Below are positions 49,173-61,694 of a stretch of 64,000 nucleotides of DNA, in pieces. Source of the stretch: Stromatinia cepivora (lineage: Eukaryota > Ascomycota > Leotiomycetes > Helotiales > Sclerotiniaceae). Under the pieces are notes generated by a model that worked only from the letters and a program-made list of their open reading frames with translations, was not told where the DNA came from and did not search any database. Both the position numbers and the translations under genes were made by a program. The DNA lies in NCBI GenBank assembly GCA_014898415.1, contig RCTD01000018.1:377001-441000 (forward strand), given 5' to 3'. The number at the start of each line of letters is the position of its first letter. Positions within the stretch are counted from its first letter, which is position 1.

Positions 49173-51645
49173 CTACCACAAAAACTTCGTATAACCCAAT
49201 AACATAACTACGACACCAGCAATTAGCAAAATGTACAATTCTCGCATTTTCCACCCCCTCACCCCGTATCTCCTGCGTGAAAACAAAAACAAAAACAAGA
49301 CATACCAAAAAAATAAGTTCCCGCTACAGTCGGCAAAACCCACGCACTCTGCGCAAAAGCAAACCCTGAGTTTGTATTCGAGATACCTGCTAGACCGGCT
49401 AATGTAATAGAAAGTATAAAATTAACAGCTATGCGGATTTTATCTGCGCGGGTCATGTTGGGTCGACTGAGGACGTTGAGAATATTCATTAGGATGAGGG
49501 TGAGACCTGAGGCGAGGAAGAAATATGTAAACTACCTGGGTTAATACGGGCTGATTTAAGATTTTTGAGTAGGGGTTAAAGAAATGGGAAAGGGGATTAT
49601 TGAAGTGAAGGTGAGGGATGGAGTGCTCGCTGATGAGTGATGCATGATGATGAAAAGATGCAAGAGCTTATTATACCTACCACAAGAGCAAGAACCCCCA
49701 AATTCTCATTCCATTCTTCGTTGGGATCCGTAACTGCATTATCACTTTCCGGTGGATCGATTCCAAAATTATCAAATAGGGAATCTTGAACGGTAGAAAA
49801 TAAAGTCGTAATATTTCCCAATTGTTCTGTTGATTTAAATGTCGTGTTACCGATATTAAACAAAGCCTTTGCAGTATCCGTAAACGTTTGTGTGAATTCT
49901 GGTGGGAATTTCTCAAAGATCGTTTCAGTAATGTTTGCTAGGCGTGTTTTGAGGTCAAGACTATTGATGGCGGGGTTTTTCTTAAATGTATCCACATACT
50001 CTTGGCTGACTAGGCTGTGGGGATGTTAATATACTGGAGGCCTTGGAGAAGAGGCGTGGTGAGTTGAAGAACTTACTTAATTACTTCGACAACTTTTCGC
50101 CATCGAATAAATTGTGCAGCACCTTCAACAAGAAAAACTAGTGCGAGATGGAATGGAAAGTGTAGAAATGCCCATATTTGTTGACGTACGGAGCCGAATT
50201 GGGATCGGTTGAGCCAATCAAAATATAGCATGTAGAGGAAGTACTTGGTTGACATGGTCAGTGGTGGCGCCAAAAGAATGAGAAATGGAGATATACAATT
50301 ATTCCAACAGCTGATACGATGGTAAGAATGAGTGATGCGGTCCATGACTCCTCCTGTTCTGCAATCTATAGGAAAGTCAATAATTCATAGCCATGAATCA
50401 ACAGCTGCGAGACACTTACATCCGCAATGCTTTTGCTAACTCCAATGATACCTTCCCCCACTGCAACAAGAGTTAGTGATCATTCATCTGTATCTCAAGA
50501 CCATCGACTCACAAATAATCAAAGTCAGTAAAGTCATTCTTTGGACAAGATGGGATCCTCTAAAGCTCAAGACCTTCCACTTCGATGATATAGCAATGTT
50601 TACGGCGGTCTCCAAGATAGCCGCGATATACCAAACAATAAATACTTTTCCAGTCTTAGATGTCTCTTTCGTGAACCCACTTTGGAACTATTAGCTAAAA
50701 TGATGTGTAAGAATACGAGAGCGACGAACAAGAAAGTACCAAAATATATCATCGCAGCAATTCCATTTGCCACAACGACAAGAAACAGTGGTGTTTTGGA
50801 ATTCTTATAATACCAAACATGGTACTGAATGTTTGTTAGCTGCGAAATTTTCTATCGAAGGGCCGGAGCAACTTACCAGTATAACTGAATACTGAAAGCT
50901 TAAAACAAGTCGTGAAAACATTAAAATGATTGCCAATGAACGGAAAGCTCCGGGCTTTTGGTCTGATGAATTGAAATCCGGTCCGACAATTGCCAACCCA
51001 ATCATAACACCAAATTGACACGCCTTTCCAATCCTCTCCAATATACTATCGGTAACAAATCGAACATCAAAAAGGCTAACTTGTAACCATAAGAACCAAA
51101 GAATGCAAAAGAACCCTGCATATGACTTAAGTGCATCAATCTCGTTGACATCGTGAACATCGTTAAAGGTTGTCAAATTCGCAACAAAGAAAAGGTCGTA
51201 GAAGAGTTCCATATTGGTTGTCTCCTCATATCTTCGAAATTCGGGAGTTTCGAACATTTCTTCTTCTGCATCATCCTTTGAAAATGGGTCAATCTTTCTA
51301 TCATCATATTGATTTTCGGCTAATTCGTCGTATGATTGTTTTCGAGCAATATTAATAGGACCAGATATGCTGTATATGGCGCTCGGGGGTGAGGGAGTTA
51401 TCGAGTACTTTCGTCTGTCATGAGCCAGAGGACTTTCGAATAACTTTAATTTTGGCTGAGGACTCTCGTCTCCTTGGTACGTGGATATATGACTGTGGAT
51501 CTTTTTCAGTGGAGTTGTGCTGGAGACTGAGCTTGATGAAAGATGTCTGTTTAAACTTATGATTAGCCAAAGACGACAGGACTCTCAATCTGCCGCTCCT
51601 CATCGGATATATCTAGAACCCTACTGACCTTTCATGTGACGACAT
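49173..51645 (-). CDS. LtrA-like (low temperature requirement A) membrane protein
   Basis: Ten exons: 51629-51645, 50877-51546, 50726-50824, 50513-50687, 50420-50460, 50297-50365, 50077-50243, 49681-50014, 49306-49531, 49173-49240. All phases agree, giving 621 aa. A variable N-terminus is followed at about residue 155 by TTNMELFYDLFFVANLTTF. Later come LWLQVSLFDVRF, LSFRGSHLVQRMTLLTLII joined to LGEGIIGVSKSIAD, and YMLYFDWLNRSQFGSVRQQ with FLHFPFHLALVFLVEGA. These are the LtrA-family signatures, with many transmembrane helices; the last exon adds a final helix. The family is known from Listeria and is widespread in fungi; its biochemical role is not established. The 38-bp intron 50688-50725 has a weak donor (GTCGCT) and is the least certain junction. 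A luminal or extracellular loop near residues 450-530 is helical and soluble-looking. Confidence 0.85.
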
Positions 51646-52633
51646 GGTGTTTGGTCAATAAAAGACAAATCCTGAGATATCACCTCTGAACGATTCAACT
51701 ATAGACCACACAAACAACTTCGAATACACGACAGGGACTTAAGAAACAGTACTTATATGGTCTCCCCCATAAATGATAGCAAATATAAAAGCGTAAATCG
51801 AAAGAAAAAGCATTGGCGGCACGCACTGCACAGATCACTAGACCCAGGAGCTCTGTAGGGCCATCCGTGCGAGTTTGAGACGTCGTTGAGCTTAGTTACC
51901 CTCATTCTTAGCCACCGTAGATCCAAGGCATTGAAATCAACAAAAGACCCCAGTCTCGCAGGAAAACATGCATTCGACTCTTTCTCAACGTTCTAAACCA
52001 ATATGTGCGGACGAGATTGTCGTGGAAATGGAAATCTCGATGTTTTATCACCCTTTCGTGACGAAGACCTTGAGCTTCATACACGCATTTGTCCACGGGA
52101 ATGCCTTCATGAATCTTGCATACTCTCTGAACTTTCCCAATTGTTGAATCCAGGTTGTTTTGGCATCTCAGTTTCTTCTCATCCACAGTTCATCTCTTCT
52201 ACCTTCCCATTCGCCAAGTGTTATCATCACCAAGAAAAAGCTCCGATTCATGAAAGATGATTCGACACACCACTGTTTCAAAACCCACATATTTCCCACG
52301 GACATTGTCGGAAAAGTTCGCCACAGCTTGAAACAAGTGAGAACGGGCAAAATCATAGAATTTAAGTTCTTTTAAAACGCGACTTAGATTGATGGGTATG
52401 ATAATGATAACTAAAGATTAGTTCTCGAGCGTTTTGTTGACATATGTATGAATGATAGATTATTTCTGGACGCCGAGGTTCTGTCTCAGAACTTCAGGTT
52501 GCGCGTACATGTGGGATAATCATCATAGACTTCCGCATACTTCAGGATTCTTGTTCCAAGTCAAGTTAATATGTTGTGATTCTTATTCTCTTATGGCGGT
52601 TGTGGTTTTAATTTGGCAGAAGATTACCGTTTA
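51646..52633. other. Intergenic region right of the LtrA-like gene
   Basis: No gene recognised. An 85-codon plus-strand frame at 52003-52260 is cysteine-containing but lacks any signal peptide or known motif, so it is not called. Confidence 0.45.
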
Positions 52634-53517
52634 AACTCACCAGACACAATCTACGCTTTCCCATCATGGAATAAGGTTCTGTCGATCAATAAATGGGTTA
52701 GGGTTCGGAACTTGTAAACTCCGATATTTTTTCAACCTCTCTTTTATTTTATCTTCAACCTCAAATTTACTATATGATTCGAATTTATATTGAATAACCT
52801 TATCTTTTGCGATTATGAATACTCCAGATGTTACGAATACGAATGCATTTCATAGGTTAGCCGAAAGCGGGCCGATATCGAAGGAGTTTTCATACTAGAT
52901 TGAAGAGTTTTCACCTATATATAATGGATTTCTTCAATAGGATTAGAAAAAGCAATGAAAAGTCTATTATTATTCGAATACTAGCCGGTTCTTTGCCGTG
53001 ATTCTCACACCAGAACCCTATGATATCGTATATATTTCTTTTTATTTAAGTTTACTAGAAATAGATTCAATGTTAATAAATATATTATACAATAGTATTA
53101 TAATAATAATCCATCATCTTCAATTTTTGCTCTTTAGAATAAGTAGTGCGATCCTTAAGGGGTTTTTGAAAACTAGAAATACAAAAGATAATATCTTTTA
53201 AGATAGATGAGCGAAATCCTAAGCCAACGAGGTTTTGAAGTGATTTTTTGATAACAATAGTGTTTTTTTTGCCTTTGTATGTATTTATAGTTATTTCATC
53301 TAAAACAATATATTTAGAAATCAATGATTTCATATTGATAGAGTATAATAATGATGATTGATTTAATAATTAATTTTTGATACTATTCAGAGTTCTATGG
53401 TTGATTTTTCCTTTCCCTTATTTTGATATTGAGCTATTCTTTAATAGGTTAAGTGGAATGCAGATCCTGAAAACCTTATTCCATAATAGGGAAAGCGTAG
53501 ATTATATCTGGTGAGTT
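52634..53517. mobile_element. TA-flanked inverted-repeat element with 45-bp termini
   Basis: The left terminus AACTCACCAGACACAATCTA (extending to about 52678) returns in inverted form at about 53474-53517. The arms agree over about 45 bp apart from a few transitions and one indel. TA lies immediately outside both ends (52632-52633, 53518-53519), as for Tc1/mariner-type transposons. The 884-bp interior is AT-rich and carries no transposase-like frame, so this is a non-autonomous or decayed copy. Its termini differ from those of the element at 35033. Confidence 0.75.
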
Positions 53518-54245
53518 TATGCGGTACTAGTATTTCATTTGGTGGTGCTTATGTAAGCACCCCGCCATCCCCGCGATCTATCTTAGACTCCTTATTCTTT
53601 GAGTCTGGGGAGTTCAAACTTTACATTAAAAATAATTCCCGGTACGTGAACTATCATAAGCTGTGAAGTTGGTCTGTACACTCCCACAAATGTTCCATAG
53701 TGATTATTTTTGTACGAAACACTTCACAAACAATACACAAAGGCATCGATCGAGCTGTCAGGTATATATACAGTTTATCAAAATAAAGTATATCAGTCTA
53801 CCAACGACCATCCAATATTACAATAGTGAAAACCCATCATCTATTTTCAATCATTTCTTCTCGTCACATTCTTTCCGATAACCCCGGCATGCTGCTCTTC
53901 AAAAATTGTTGCATGTCCGAATATGCTGGAATATAGGCTTAGGAGGCTAGACTATAGAGTAGAATGATTTAAGTTTACTCTTATGTCTGGATATAGGCTA
54001 TTGGGAAGACGGGACTGAGATCGCAGGGGAGAGTAATATAATACTGTAGTGTCTGCTACGTAATCTCCCCTTTCTCAGTATCTTGCTTGGGATATGTCTC
54101 TCGCGATATATAGGAAGAATTGCTTATTTCGACGATATCCTTCAAAGTTCATGAATCTCTCAACAGAGGTGTAAAAACTTACAGAGGCCATAATGAGAGA
54201 GTAGGATCCATTCGTCACATGTCCACCTTGTTGTTCGCTTAGCTT
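53518..54245. other. Intergenic region
   Basis: Lies between the inverted-repeat element and the 3' end of the sugar transporter gene. No gene or notable repeat seen. Confidence 0.5.
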
Positions 54246-55938
54246 CTATGCTTCCGCATCCACATCCCCTCCAGCAAGTATCGCCTCAACCATCGATTCA
54301 TTCCTCTGCCTCCCACTCCTCCCCAAATCCTTGGCTTTCCTCACCATACTCCATTGTAATTTACCCGCAAATTTACCATTTGCGCACTCATAATCCTCAT
54401 TAAAATCCAGTCCCGTCCCTACGAAAAGCCGATCAAGAGTCTCCAGCGACTGTCCCGCCGTCTCAGGATAAAAACACCACACAATAGCGGCATTCGCCAC
54501 ATTCAACACCGCAAAAATAACATAAGTCTTATAGCCAATATTCTCCAAAGCCGGAGGTGTAATTTCCACGACTAGAAAGTTGCCAAGGAAATCTGCGGCT
54601 GCGGCTAAAGAAGCACCTTTAGCGCGGATTTTTAAAGGAAGAATTTCAGGGGGATAAATCCAAACTGTGGCCATCCATCCCCATGTAAAGCAGGCTTCGA
54701 AGGCAAAGATGAATATCACCGCAATGATGCTGGCTGTGGGTGTTTTGAGGGAAACGCAGATGGCTTCGGCGATGAGGACGAGACACATTCCGATGGCGTT
54801 GGTTATAAAGAGTTTGCGGCGGCCCACGCGGTCGATGGTCCACCACTGTTTTGGTTAGCTTTTGGATGGGGCGAACACTGGGAGAGTATATGGGGATCTA
54901 GAGTGATGACTAACTGTAAGGAATGATGCGATTATATAAAATAATTGTAAAAAACATCCTAGAAAAAGTGACCTTTCTTGACTCATCCCTAGACTACTTT
55001 GAAATAGGGTAGGAGCATAATAAGTTACGATGTTAATACCTGTTGGAATTAAGATTAGACCACGAAGATATGTTACGCATCTAAAGAGACTCACCACTCA
55101 TCTGCTGCATAAACTGAATCCCCAAAGCCAGATAAAATCGTTTATTAGCCTGAATCCCATTGTCCCTAAAAAGATCTCCCCATGTGCCTTCCTCCTTCTC
55201 TTCAATCATAATCGCCCCCATAATCTCCTCCTTCTCCTTCTGAACCCCAACGTCATCAATACCCACCCCTCTCAAGCCAGCTAACACCAAGAGCCCTCTA
55301 TCCTCATTTCCATCATGCCTTATCAACCATCTCGGTGTATCCGGTAACCAGACCGTAACCACTAAGATATAAACCGCAAAGACACATTGAAAAAGCAACG
55401 GAAATCGCCATTGCAGCTCAGATTTCCGAAAATAAACCCCATAATTAATCCAATAAGCCAACATGAGGCCAAAAAGCATAGTGCTCAATTGACAACAAAC
55501 CTGCCAACCTCTCTGCGCCGCGGCCGAAATCTCGCTTTGGTAAACGGGTGTTACACTGGTAACATATCCAATTCCAATCCCTGTAATCACGCGTGCAACC
55601 ATAAATTGCACCCTTTCATAAGAAGTCCCCATTAATATACCCCCTACCATTACAATAAAAGCCCCAAGAAGAAGTGTTCTTTTTCTCCCTAGGTCTTCTG
55701 TGGTAAATGCGGCAGCGATGGCTCCGAATATAGCACCGACATCGTAAAGTGCCGTTATTGTTCCAATCATTAATGTACTTGGGTTTCCCATACTAGAAAG
55801 CCAGTAGGATGATATTACGACGCCGGACATGACACCTTGATCATATCCGAAGAGGAGGAAGCCAGCTGAGCAGACGGAGGTTATGGCTGCTATAAGTGGT
55901 GGTCCGTGAAGGAATTTATGGCTGGGTTTCGAGGGCAT
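54246..55938 (-). CDS. MFS sugar (hexose) transporter
   Basis: Exons 55095-55938, 54915-55039 and 54246-54845 (introns 55 and 68 bp; acceptors CAACAG and AAACAG) give 522 aa. Sugar-porter signatures are present in order: FGYDQGVMSG after the first helix, EDLGRKRTLLLG in the 2-3 loop, VTSVTPVYQSEIS, WLPDTPRWLI, QQMSGINIVTYYAPTLF, DRVGRRK, and PETAGQSLETLDRLF in the 12th-helix end. Twelve transmembrane helices fit the hydrophobic pattern. It should take up hexoses or related sugars across the plasma membrane by proton symport; the exact substrate cannot be told. The first ATG that precedes the family N-terminus (55938) was chosen; the frame is open further upstream without homology. Confidence 0.9.
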
Positions 55939-56515
55939 TGTGGAGATTGGTGGTGGCGAAGGAGAGGAAGAAAAGTTAACGAACTTTTGAACGTCCTTAG
56001 ACAAACAAATTATAGATATCAATTCGGTAGACTTTCCATATTTCTCTTCTCGGTCAACGAAATAGCGAGAGCGAAGAGTGTGGCCATTGTGACAACAAAC
56101 ACAGATGATGTCGGTAGTTGTATCTATTGCCAATCATTTCCTAAAAGCCATAAGCGCATGGAACCCTATGTTCTGACCCCCGTTCTCCCCAGGGGAAGCA
56201 AGATCAGCAAATATTTGGTAAATTATAGGGAGTAAGCGGGAATAATGCCTCGTGACGAAATGAGCCCTCTCTTCTTCGATTTATTTATTGGAAATCTACT
56301 CTTCGAGTGAGCTGGCAAATTCAATAAATTAGCATGTTCGATTGCACCACGATGAAGAGACCCAGGTAAAGCGCTTTAAAAATCCAAACTGCAGTCTGAC
56401 TAGATTTCAAATTGGTTCCAATCAATATCTGAAATATCTAACCCAAGTTGAAAGAGCGAAATGCGTGCCCCACCCCTCCAGATCTGTTCCCGTTGCAATA
56501 GAAGAGGCCGGCCAC
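55939..56515. other. Intergenic region upstream of the sugar transporter
   Basis: About 0.6 kb between the transporter start and the 3' end of the first paralog gene. No independent gene seen. Confidence 0.5.
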
Positions 56516-58311
56516 TCAAGGAGCCTGCCCTACGTTTTCCGCATCTCCCCCTACATTTGATTGTGGATCTTTTAGCAAAGGATTATATAACCAAACTTCT
56601 GCTGGCGCCCATACCCGTGGAGTCTCATAATCTTCACCATCTTCCGTGCCATACGCCACAATGGCGGGGTTGACTACTAAAGTGATAGGTTGGCCAGTTA
56701 GCTTATTTTCGAAATCTTCCTTCACCATGGTATGAAGAGTCATCATTCGGTCATTGATGTCAAATAAGGGGTTCAACTCGTTGAGCGTCGATATTTTAAG
56801 CACTGCTCGACGAGTCCACAGGTGGTAGGATAGGTTAGCCGCTTCCTGATACAAATCTTGAAGTTTGTTCATCAGTTTCGGGGTTTTATCGAAAAGGTTA
56901 TTAGCAACGCTGTTGATGAAGTTCTCAGCTTGAATGTTTGCTCTTTGATCAATCAAGGTTTGCATCTGTAGTCTGGCAGCCTCAACTTTTCCATCTTTTG
57001 AAACCTCCGGGAAACCCAATCTAATTGTATCAGAGCGCCATCTATGGGCATTTTTAGGACTCCCTATGTCTGTTAGCTAATTCTCAAACAGGACTGATCG
57101 TACATACAAGACTGGCCCATTTCATAGAGCAGATTCAAGCCAGATGACCGATCTCCGAGAAAAAAAAATGGCAGCGAGAATATATTCGAGAAAATGTGAT
57201 GGGCAAGAAGTGCTTCGAGCAAGGCTTTACTCGCTTTTCTCTCGGGCAGCCCTTCGAGGTGTATATCGTTTCTGATGACCATCACTTTCGAGAGCTCTTC
57301 CCCGAATGCATCTATGACCTGTTTATCTCTTTGAAACACTGTGGATAAATAGCCCAGCCGAGGGTCGTCCTTGATCGCGACTTTTGTCCATTCTCTCAAC
57401 TTTCCCTTAAGCCTGTATATTTCAATCTTGATGGTGTCGCTCGTAGTAGGAAGCCATTTCACCGTTCTTAATGCCTTGAAGGATATCTCTTGCAGAGCAC
57501 ATACCGCTTTACTACATTCGTCTCTATCCCTGTGACTTATTCGCTGCAGTTCCCTCTCGCTGTCCCTTAGCTCGGCTATTTCCATTTTCATTGTTCGGCA
57601 TTCTTCATACTTCCGCCCCACCTCTCCTCCCAACCCCACGAAAAGACGGCGACCGGGCATAGGGAAATTATAGAAAGATTTCAAATCTTCATGATGGATT
57701 GTGGTGTGCGGTGGCTCTCTTGGTAGGTCACTTGCTGGTGGAACTAGGACCCTGGTTCGATCGATGTTTTGACTTGCGTGAGCAAATTGCGGGGTTCTTT
57801 GAGGATTTGGAGCAGATGATACAATTTCTTGACCTTTGGCGGGGTGTGTATCATGTGCGGGATCGTGATGGGCTACATTGGTTTTGACATTTCGAATATC
57901 TGTATGCCTGTTGAGCTCAACTGAGGGCGAAATGTCGTTGTCTCCAGATGCAAGTTCAGGTGACTCGCTTTCAGAGTTCTGGAAGATCGATGATTTCATT
58001 CGACTCTTGAGAGGTCCTGGCGATGAAACTTCTTGAAGATGATTTTTTCCCTCTGTGGGCTCCATGGACACATTATTTACACATGTCGCCGAAATGTTTT
58101 CACTCCTAGTTTTGGTTTTTGAACCACCAAATTTACGGGGTTGGAGGCGCTCGATTATGGATCGACCCTTGCTAGAGGAAAAAGGGTTTCTGAATGAGCA
58201 TTCAGAAGCATGTCGCAGTTTTGATTGAATTGGTCTCGGGTACATACTCAGTCTTTGATCTCGACTCTTCGGACTGCTGATCAACTGTTTAATGATGGAT
58301 CGCAGGAACAT
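56516..58311 (-). CDS. Unrecognised fungal protein, paralog 1 of the HSPA12-linked pair
   Basis: Exons 57108-58311 and 56516-57069 (38-bp intron, GTATGT...CTAACAG, phase 1) give 585 aa. Residues 1 to about 220 are Ser/Pro-rich and disordered. Residues of about 225-290 form a charged coiled coil (KMEIAELRDSERELQRISH). The part shared with the gene at 61695-63066 starts with WTKVAIKDD-like sequence. It then has EELSKVMVI, the hallmark LLAHHIFSNIFSLPFFFLG near 370, HRWRSDTIRL just after the intron near 411, YHLWTRRAVLKI, and GQPITLVVNP. The intron position is the same in both paralogs. I do not know the family. The gene is divergent from the HSPA12-like gene, with 360 bp between the starts. Confidence 0.75.
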
Positions 58312-58671
58312 ACTTAAGATTTGCTCTTCTGATTAAGAGACATAGGGAACGCATGTAATATTTATGGTAGTAGCAACAATTCAATAGAGCGCCTTCTCCA
58401 TCAAAGTTGCCGATTCGACAAGGTTCGGTGGAAGTTTCGCCAACCATCAAGGCAGTACTAGGATTGTTTCATATTATGTGACCTTCAACAACTTCCCTAT
58501 TCCTAGAAAATTCTAGACTTTTCCCGTTTTGAAGGTGTGGCACCAGAAACACTGAAAGAAAAAGATTTCCTATAACCCGGCGAGTTGGGAAAATAAAATG
58601 TCCTTTTCCCTGGACATCATCAACTTCGAAATCAAGATTTATGGTACTAGTGCCAGTCCAGAATTCACAGA
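58312..58671. promoter_or_regulatory. Shared divergent promoter of paralog 1 and the HSPA12-like gene
   Basis: 360 bp between two opposite start codons. No specific binding site is obvious; GAA/TTC triplets (heat-shock-like words such as TTCTAGAC at about 58510 and GGAAGTTTCG) occur but do not form a clear nGAAn array. Co-regulation is inferred from the arrangement. Confidence 0.35.
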
Positions 58672-61067
58672 ATGTCATTTCAACTTTCTAGCGGTCTTCG
58701 AAGCAAACCACTAGCTACAGGCTTACCTCCACGACACAAAATCGTTGTTGCCATAGACTATGGAACCACATATTCTGGTATGTGTCATGACCACAATCCC
58801 TCCTTTTCTCTGCTCATAAGTCTAGGTGTCAGTTATGGCTCCAACAACACACAAAACAGTGATAGCATTATCTATGCACCATGGTCATCCCGGTACGGAC
58901 AAGAAACTAGAAAAGTACCGACCAGGATTGCATACGAAAGAGAGAATGTGGCACTCACGACAGACAGGTGCGGCTTTGAGGCGGAACCAAAGTACCTCTC
59001 CTGCTCTTGGACGAAGCTCCTTCTCGACAAGAATGCTGTCATGGACGAGGAAGATGACATAACTTCCAAGAAAAACATCGATGAAGGAATGATGCGCTTG
59101 CCACCACACCGCAACGCCCCTGAGGTTTGTGAGGACTTTCTCCGTGGGATGTATAATGCTTTTGCTGCGGATGCCAAGGAAACTTTAGGGGTGGATGCAT
59201 TCAAAATGACACCATTGGATTGCTGGATTACCTTGCCTGCCATATGGTCTGATGAGGCAAAGGAAGCCACTCTGAATGCTGCAAGAGAGGCTGGATTTGC
59301 AAAAAATTCGATGGATGAGATACACACAATTGCGGAACCAGAAGCCGCAGCTATTTCAACCCTGAAAGAACTTGCTGCACCCGGAACTCTCAACGCTGTA
59401 CAGGTGAGCTATCGCAGTATCCCAAATGATTGAGGACTTGCTGATATATGGGCCCAGAGTGGCGATAACATCATGATTTGTGACTGCGGAGGAGGCACTG
59501 TCGACATCACCACATACACGATTACTTCGGTTGTGCCGAAGATAGAGTTTAAAGAACTTTGCATTGGAACAGGTGAGTATCTTCATTCACTAGGAAGGTT
59601 GTTTGGTCATCAAGGTAGCTTTGGCGCGAGGGATAACAACCGCGGCACGCTAGAGACATAGCTGACTTATTCACATCACAGGTGGAAAGTGCGGCTCGAC
59701 CTACATTGACCGCCATCTTCACGCCCTCTTATCCGAGCGTTTCGGTGATGCATTTGATGCTATTCCACCTACCAGAAAGGGTCCGGGAAGCAAATTCATG
59801 AACGCTTGGGAGTGGCTCAAGAAAGACTTCGGCAATGACATGGAGAATCCTAGCATGTTAGAACTAGGTCCGCTGTACCTCAATTTGCCAAATTCGCATC
59901 TGTATGACAACGATGAAAATGTTGTCTACCTCTCACAGTAAGTTGACTCCAACTTGCAAGTGTGAAAGCCTTCACTATTGCAATAATTGCAATCTTCAAA
60001 CTCAGAACATGAGTAAGACTTGGGATTCGTGGTCGGTTAATGCTTTCTTATCACAAGTTTCTAACAATTTTTCAGTGAAGACATGCAATTGTTGTTCGAT
60101 CCAATCGTCAATCAAATAATGAAGCTAGTGCAAAAACAGACTGAGCAAGCATACAAACAAAAGAAAGCAAAAATCCATGTAAGTATCGATCTCAAAAATA
60201 ACAGTCCCCTTCTGTTTCTGACTTTGGTGAAGCGAATAGTTTTGGTGGGTGGATTGGGAAGTTCGAAGTATCTGCACTATAAGCTACGGTCGTGGTGTTC
60301 CTCAAACAGTAACAACATTGAACTTTTATGCCCCAAGAGCCCGTGAGTATCTTCATATTCTGGTAGCCTGATACACATGCATCTAATTTTTTCGATAGTG
60401 AGACTGCAGTTTTAAGAGGTGCTGCAATTCGAGCATTAGAAGATATCGCGCCTTGTCTCAAATATGCTCGTCGTCATTATGGTTTCAAAATCGGTCGTCG
60501 CTTCCGGGAAAACATTGACGACGAAAAACACGCATATATTGATGACTACACGAACGAAAAATATTGTTCAGGTCGAGTGCTCTGGTGTGTCTCAAAGGTG
60601 AGAGACAGCTCACAGTATATCCGATAGCATTCTAATACTCCCAGGGCGATGAAATAATTCAGGGTTTGTATCATCCAAAAGGTTGTGCGTCCCTCTACAA
60701 TCCCGGAGAGGCCATAAAATCTACCATTAGACTCTACGCATGCGACGGAGACCAGCAGCCTTATAGGGTAGATGATCCAGGTAAGTTTCCGATTCTTCGT
60801 CCGATACATGATATCGAATATATTCCCTATTCTAAACGGTCAGCAGGGGTTAGGATGGTCGGTGAAATACCTTACGAATTCACCTCAGACTTCAACTTTG
60901 ATATTCATAGCGACTCAAGATTCAACCCTCGCCTCAACAAGATGGTTCATCGGTTCATTTTCCAGGTTCAAGTCATTTTTGGTGATAGAGGGGCCAATCT
61001 GAAGGCTCAAATAGCTGTTGGTGGTAGATTGATATCCGACACCACGATCTACTTTCCCGATCTTTGA
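58672..61067 (+). CDS. HSPA12-like Hsp70-family ATPase
   Basis: Nine exons: 58672-58777, 58826-59403, 59458-59572, 59682-59937, 60076-60178, 60233-60342, 60399-60597, 60645-60780, 60844-61067. Consistent phases give 608 aa. The actin-fold ATP-binding motifs are present: phosphate 1 VAIDYGTTYSG (about residues 26-36), IAEPEAAAI, phosphate 2 CDCGGGTVDI (about 236-245), and adenosine LVGGLGSSKYL (about 390-400). The usual Hsp70 substrate-binding domain and EEVD tail are missing. Instead a beta-rich C-terminus ends in IYFPDL, as in the divergent HSPA12-like family common in fungi. Function is unknown in most members; a stress or self/non-self surveillance role is only speculation. The intron before residue 387 and the one at 60781-60843 are in-frame and could be retained. 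Confidence 0.85.
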
Positions 61068-61694
61068 ATTACCGAAATCAATGGGAAATGAGGGAAAGAT
61101 TGCAAGCGAGTGAGATATCAACGTTTTGGACTTGAATAGGCTTTACGTGGAATTTGGTCTCATATGTGCACTCAATTTTGCTTTCAGTCAAATAGTGGAC
61201 GAGACAGGTTTCAGGCAGGTGGCGCCATGCATTCATCAGTCGTTCCATTTGCAAGAATCGCTTTTTGTCCTGAAAAGACTCTAGAATTGGTATTTGAGTG
61301 AGGCAATGCTGTGCACTTTTTGCCATGAAAAACAAATAACAGGTCGAAATATCACTCCAAACTAGAAATTCCCTGTATTTGGAAAAAGACTGTCCCTACA
61401 TCTGTAAATGAAATCCGGAATTACAAATTGAAAAGCCACCCACAGTCCTGCTTCTTTTTTTCTTTTTTTCTTTTTTTTTCGGCAAAATTCGGATTTCAGG
61501 CATTCTATTCCCAGCGACATTTCTTCCTCCTGATCTTGCAGCTTCTGCTGAAGAGCTTTGATGTCCTCATCATATTTAATTTGCCTCGCAAGCAACATCA
61601 AGTTCGAGTTTAGGTCACCACTTTGTCAATGGATCCAGCAGCTTCGCGGTCTTTGCGCCTGAATTTGTCCATCATCTTTTCAATCTGCATGCAT
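61068..61694. other. Convergent intergenic region with coiled-coil-like frame remnants
   Basis: Between the HSPA12-like gene and paralog 2. On the minus strand two open stretches in shifted frames look like coding coiled coil: about 61617-61720 (FTDECMQIEKMMDKFRRKD) and 61480-61617 (YDEDIKALQQKLQDQEEEM). They may be a former C-terminal extension of paralog 2. An A/T homopolymer-rich tract lies at 61449-61482. Confidence 0.4.

Noticed and set aside
52003..52260. Small cysteine-containing protein
   Set aside because: No signal peptide and no spacing pattern typical of small secreted cysteine-rich proteins.
52690..52705. Telomere-like GGGTTAGGGTT word
   Set aside because: Only about two units; not an interstitial telomere array.
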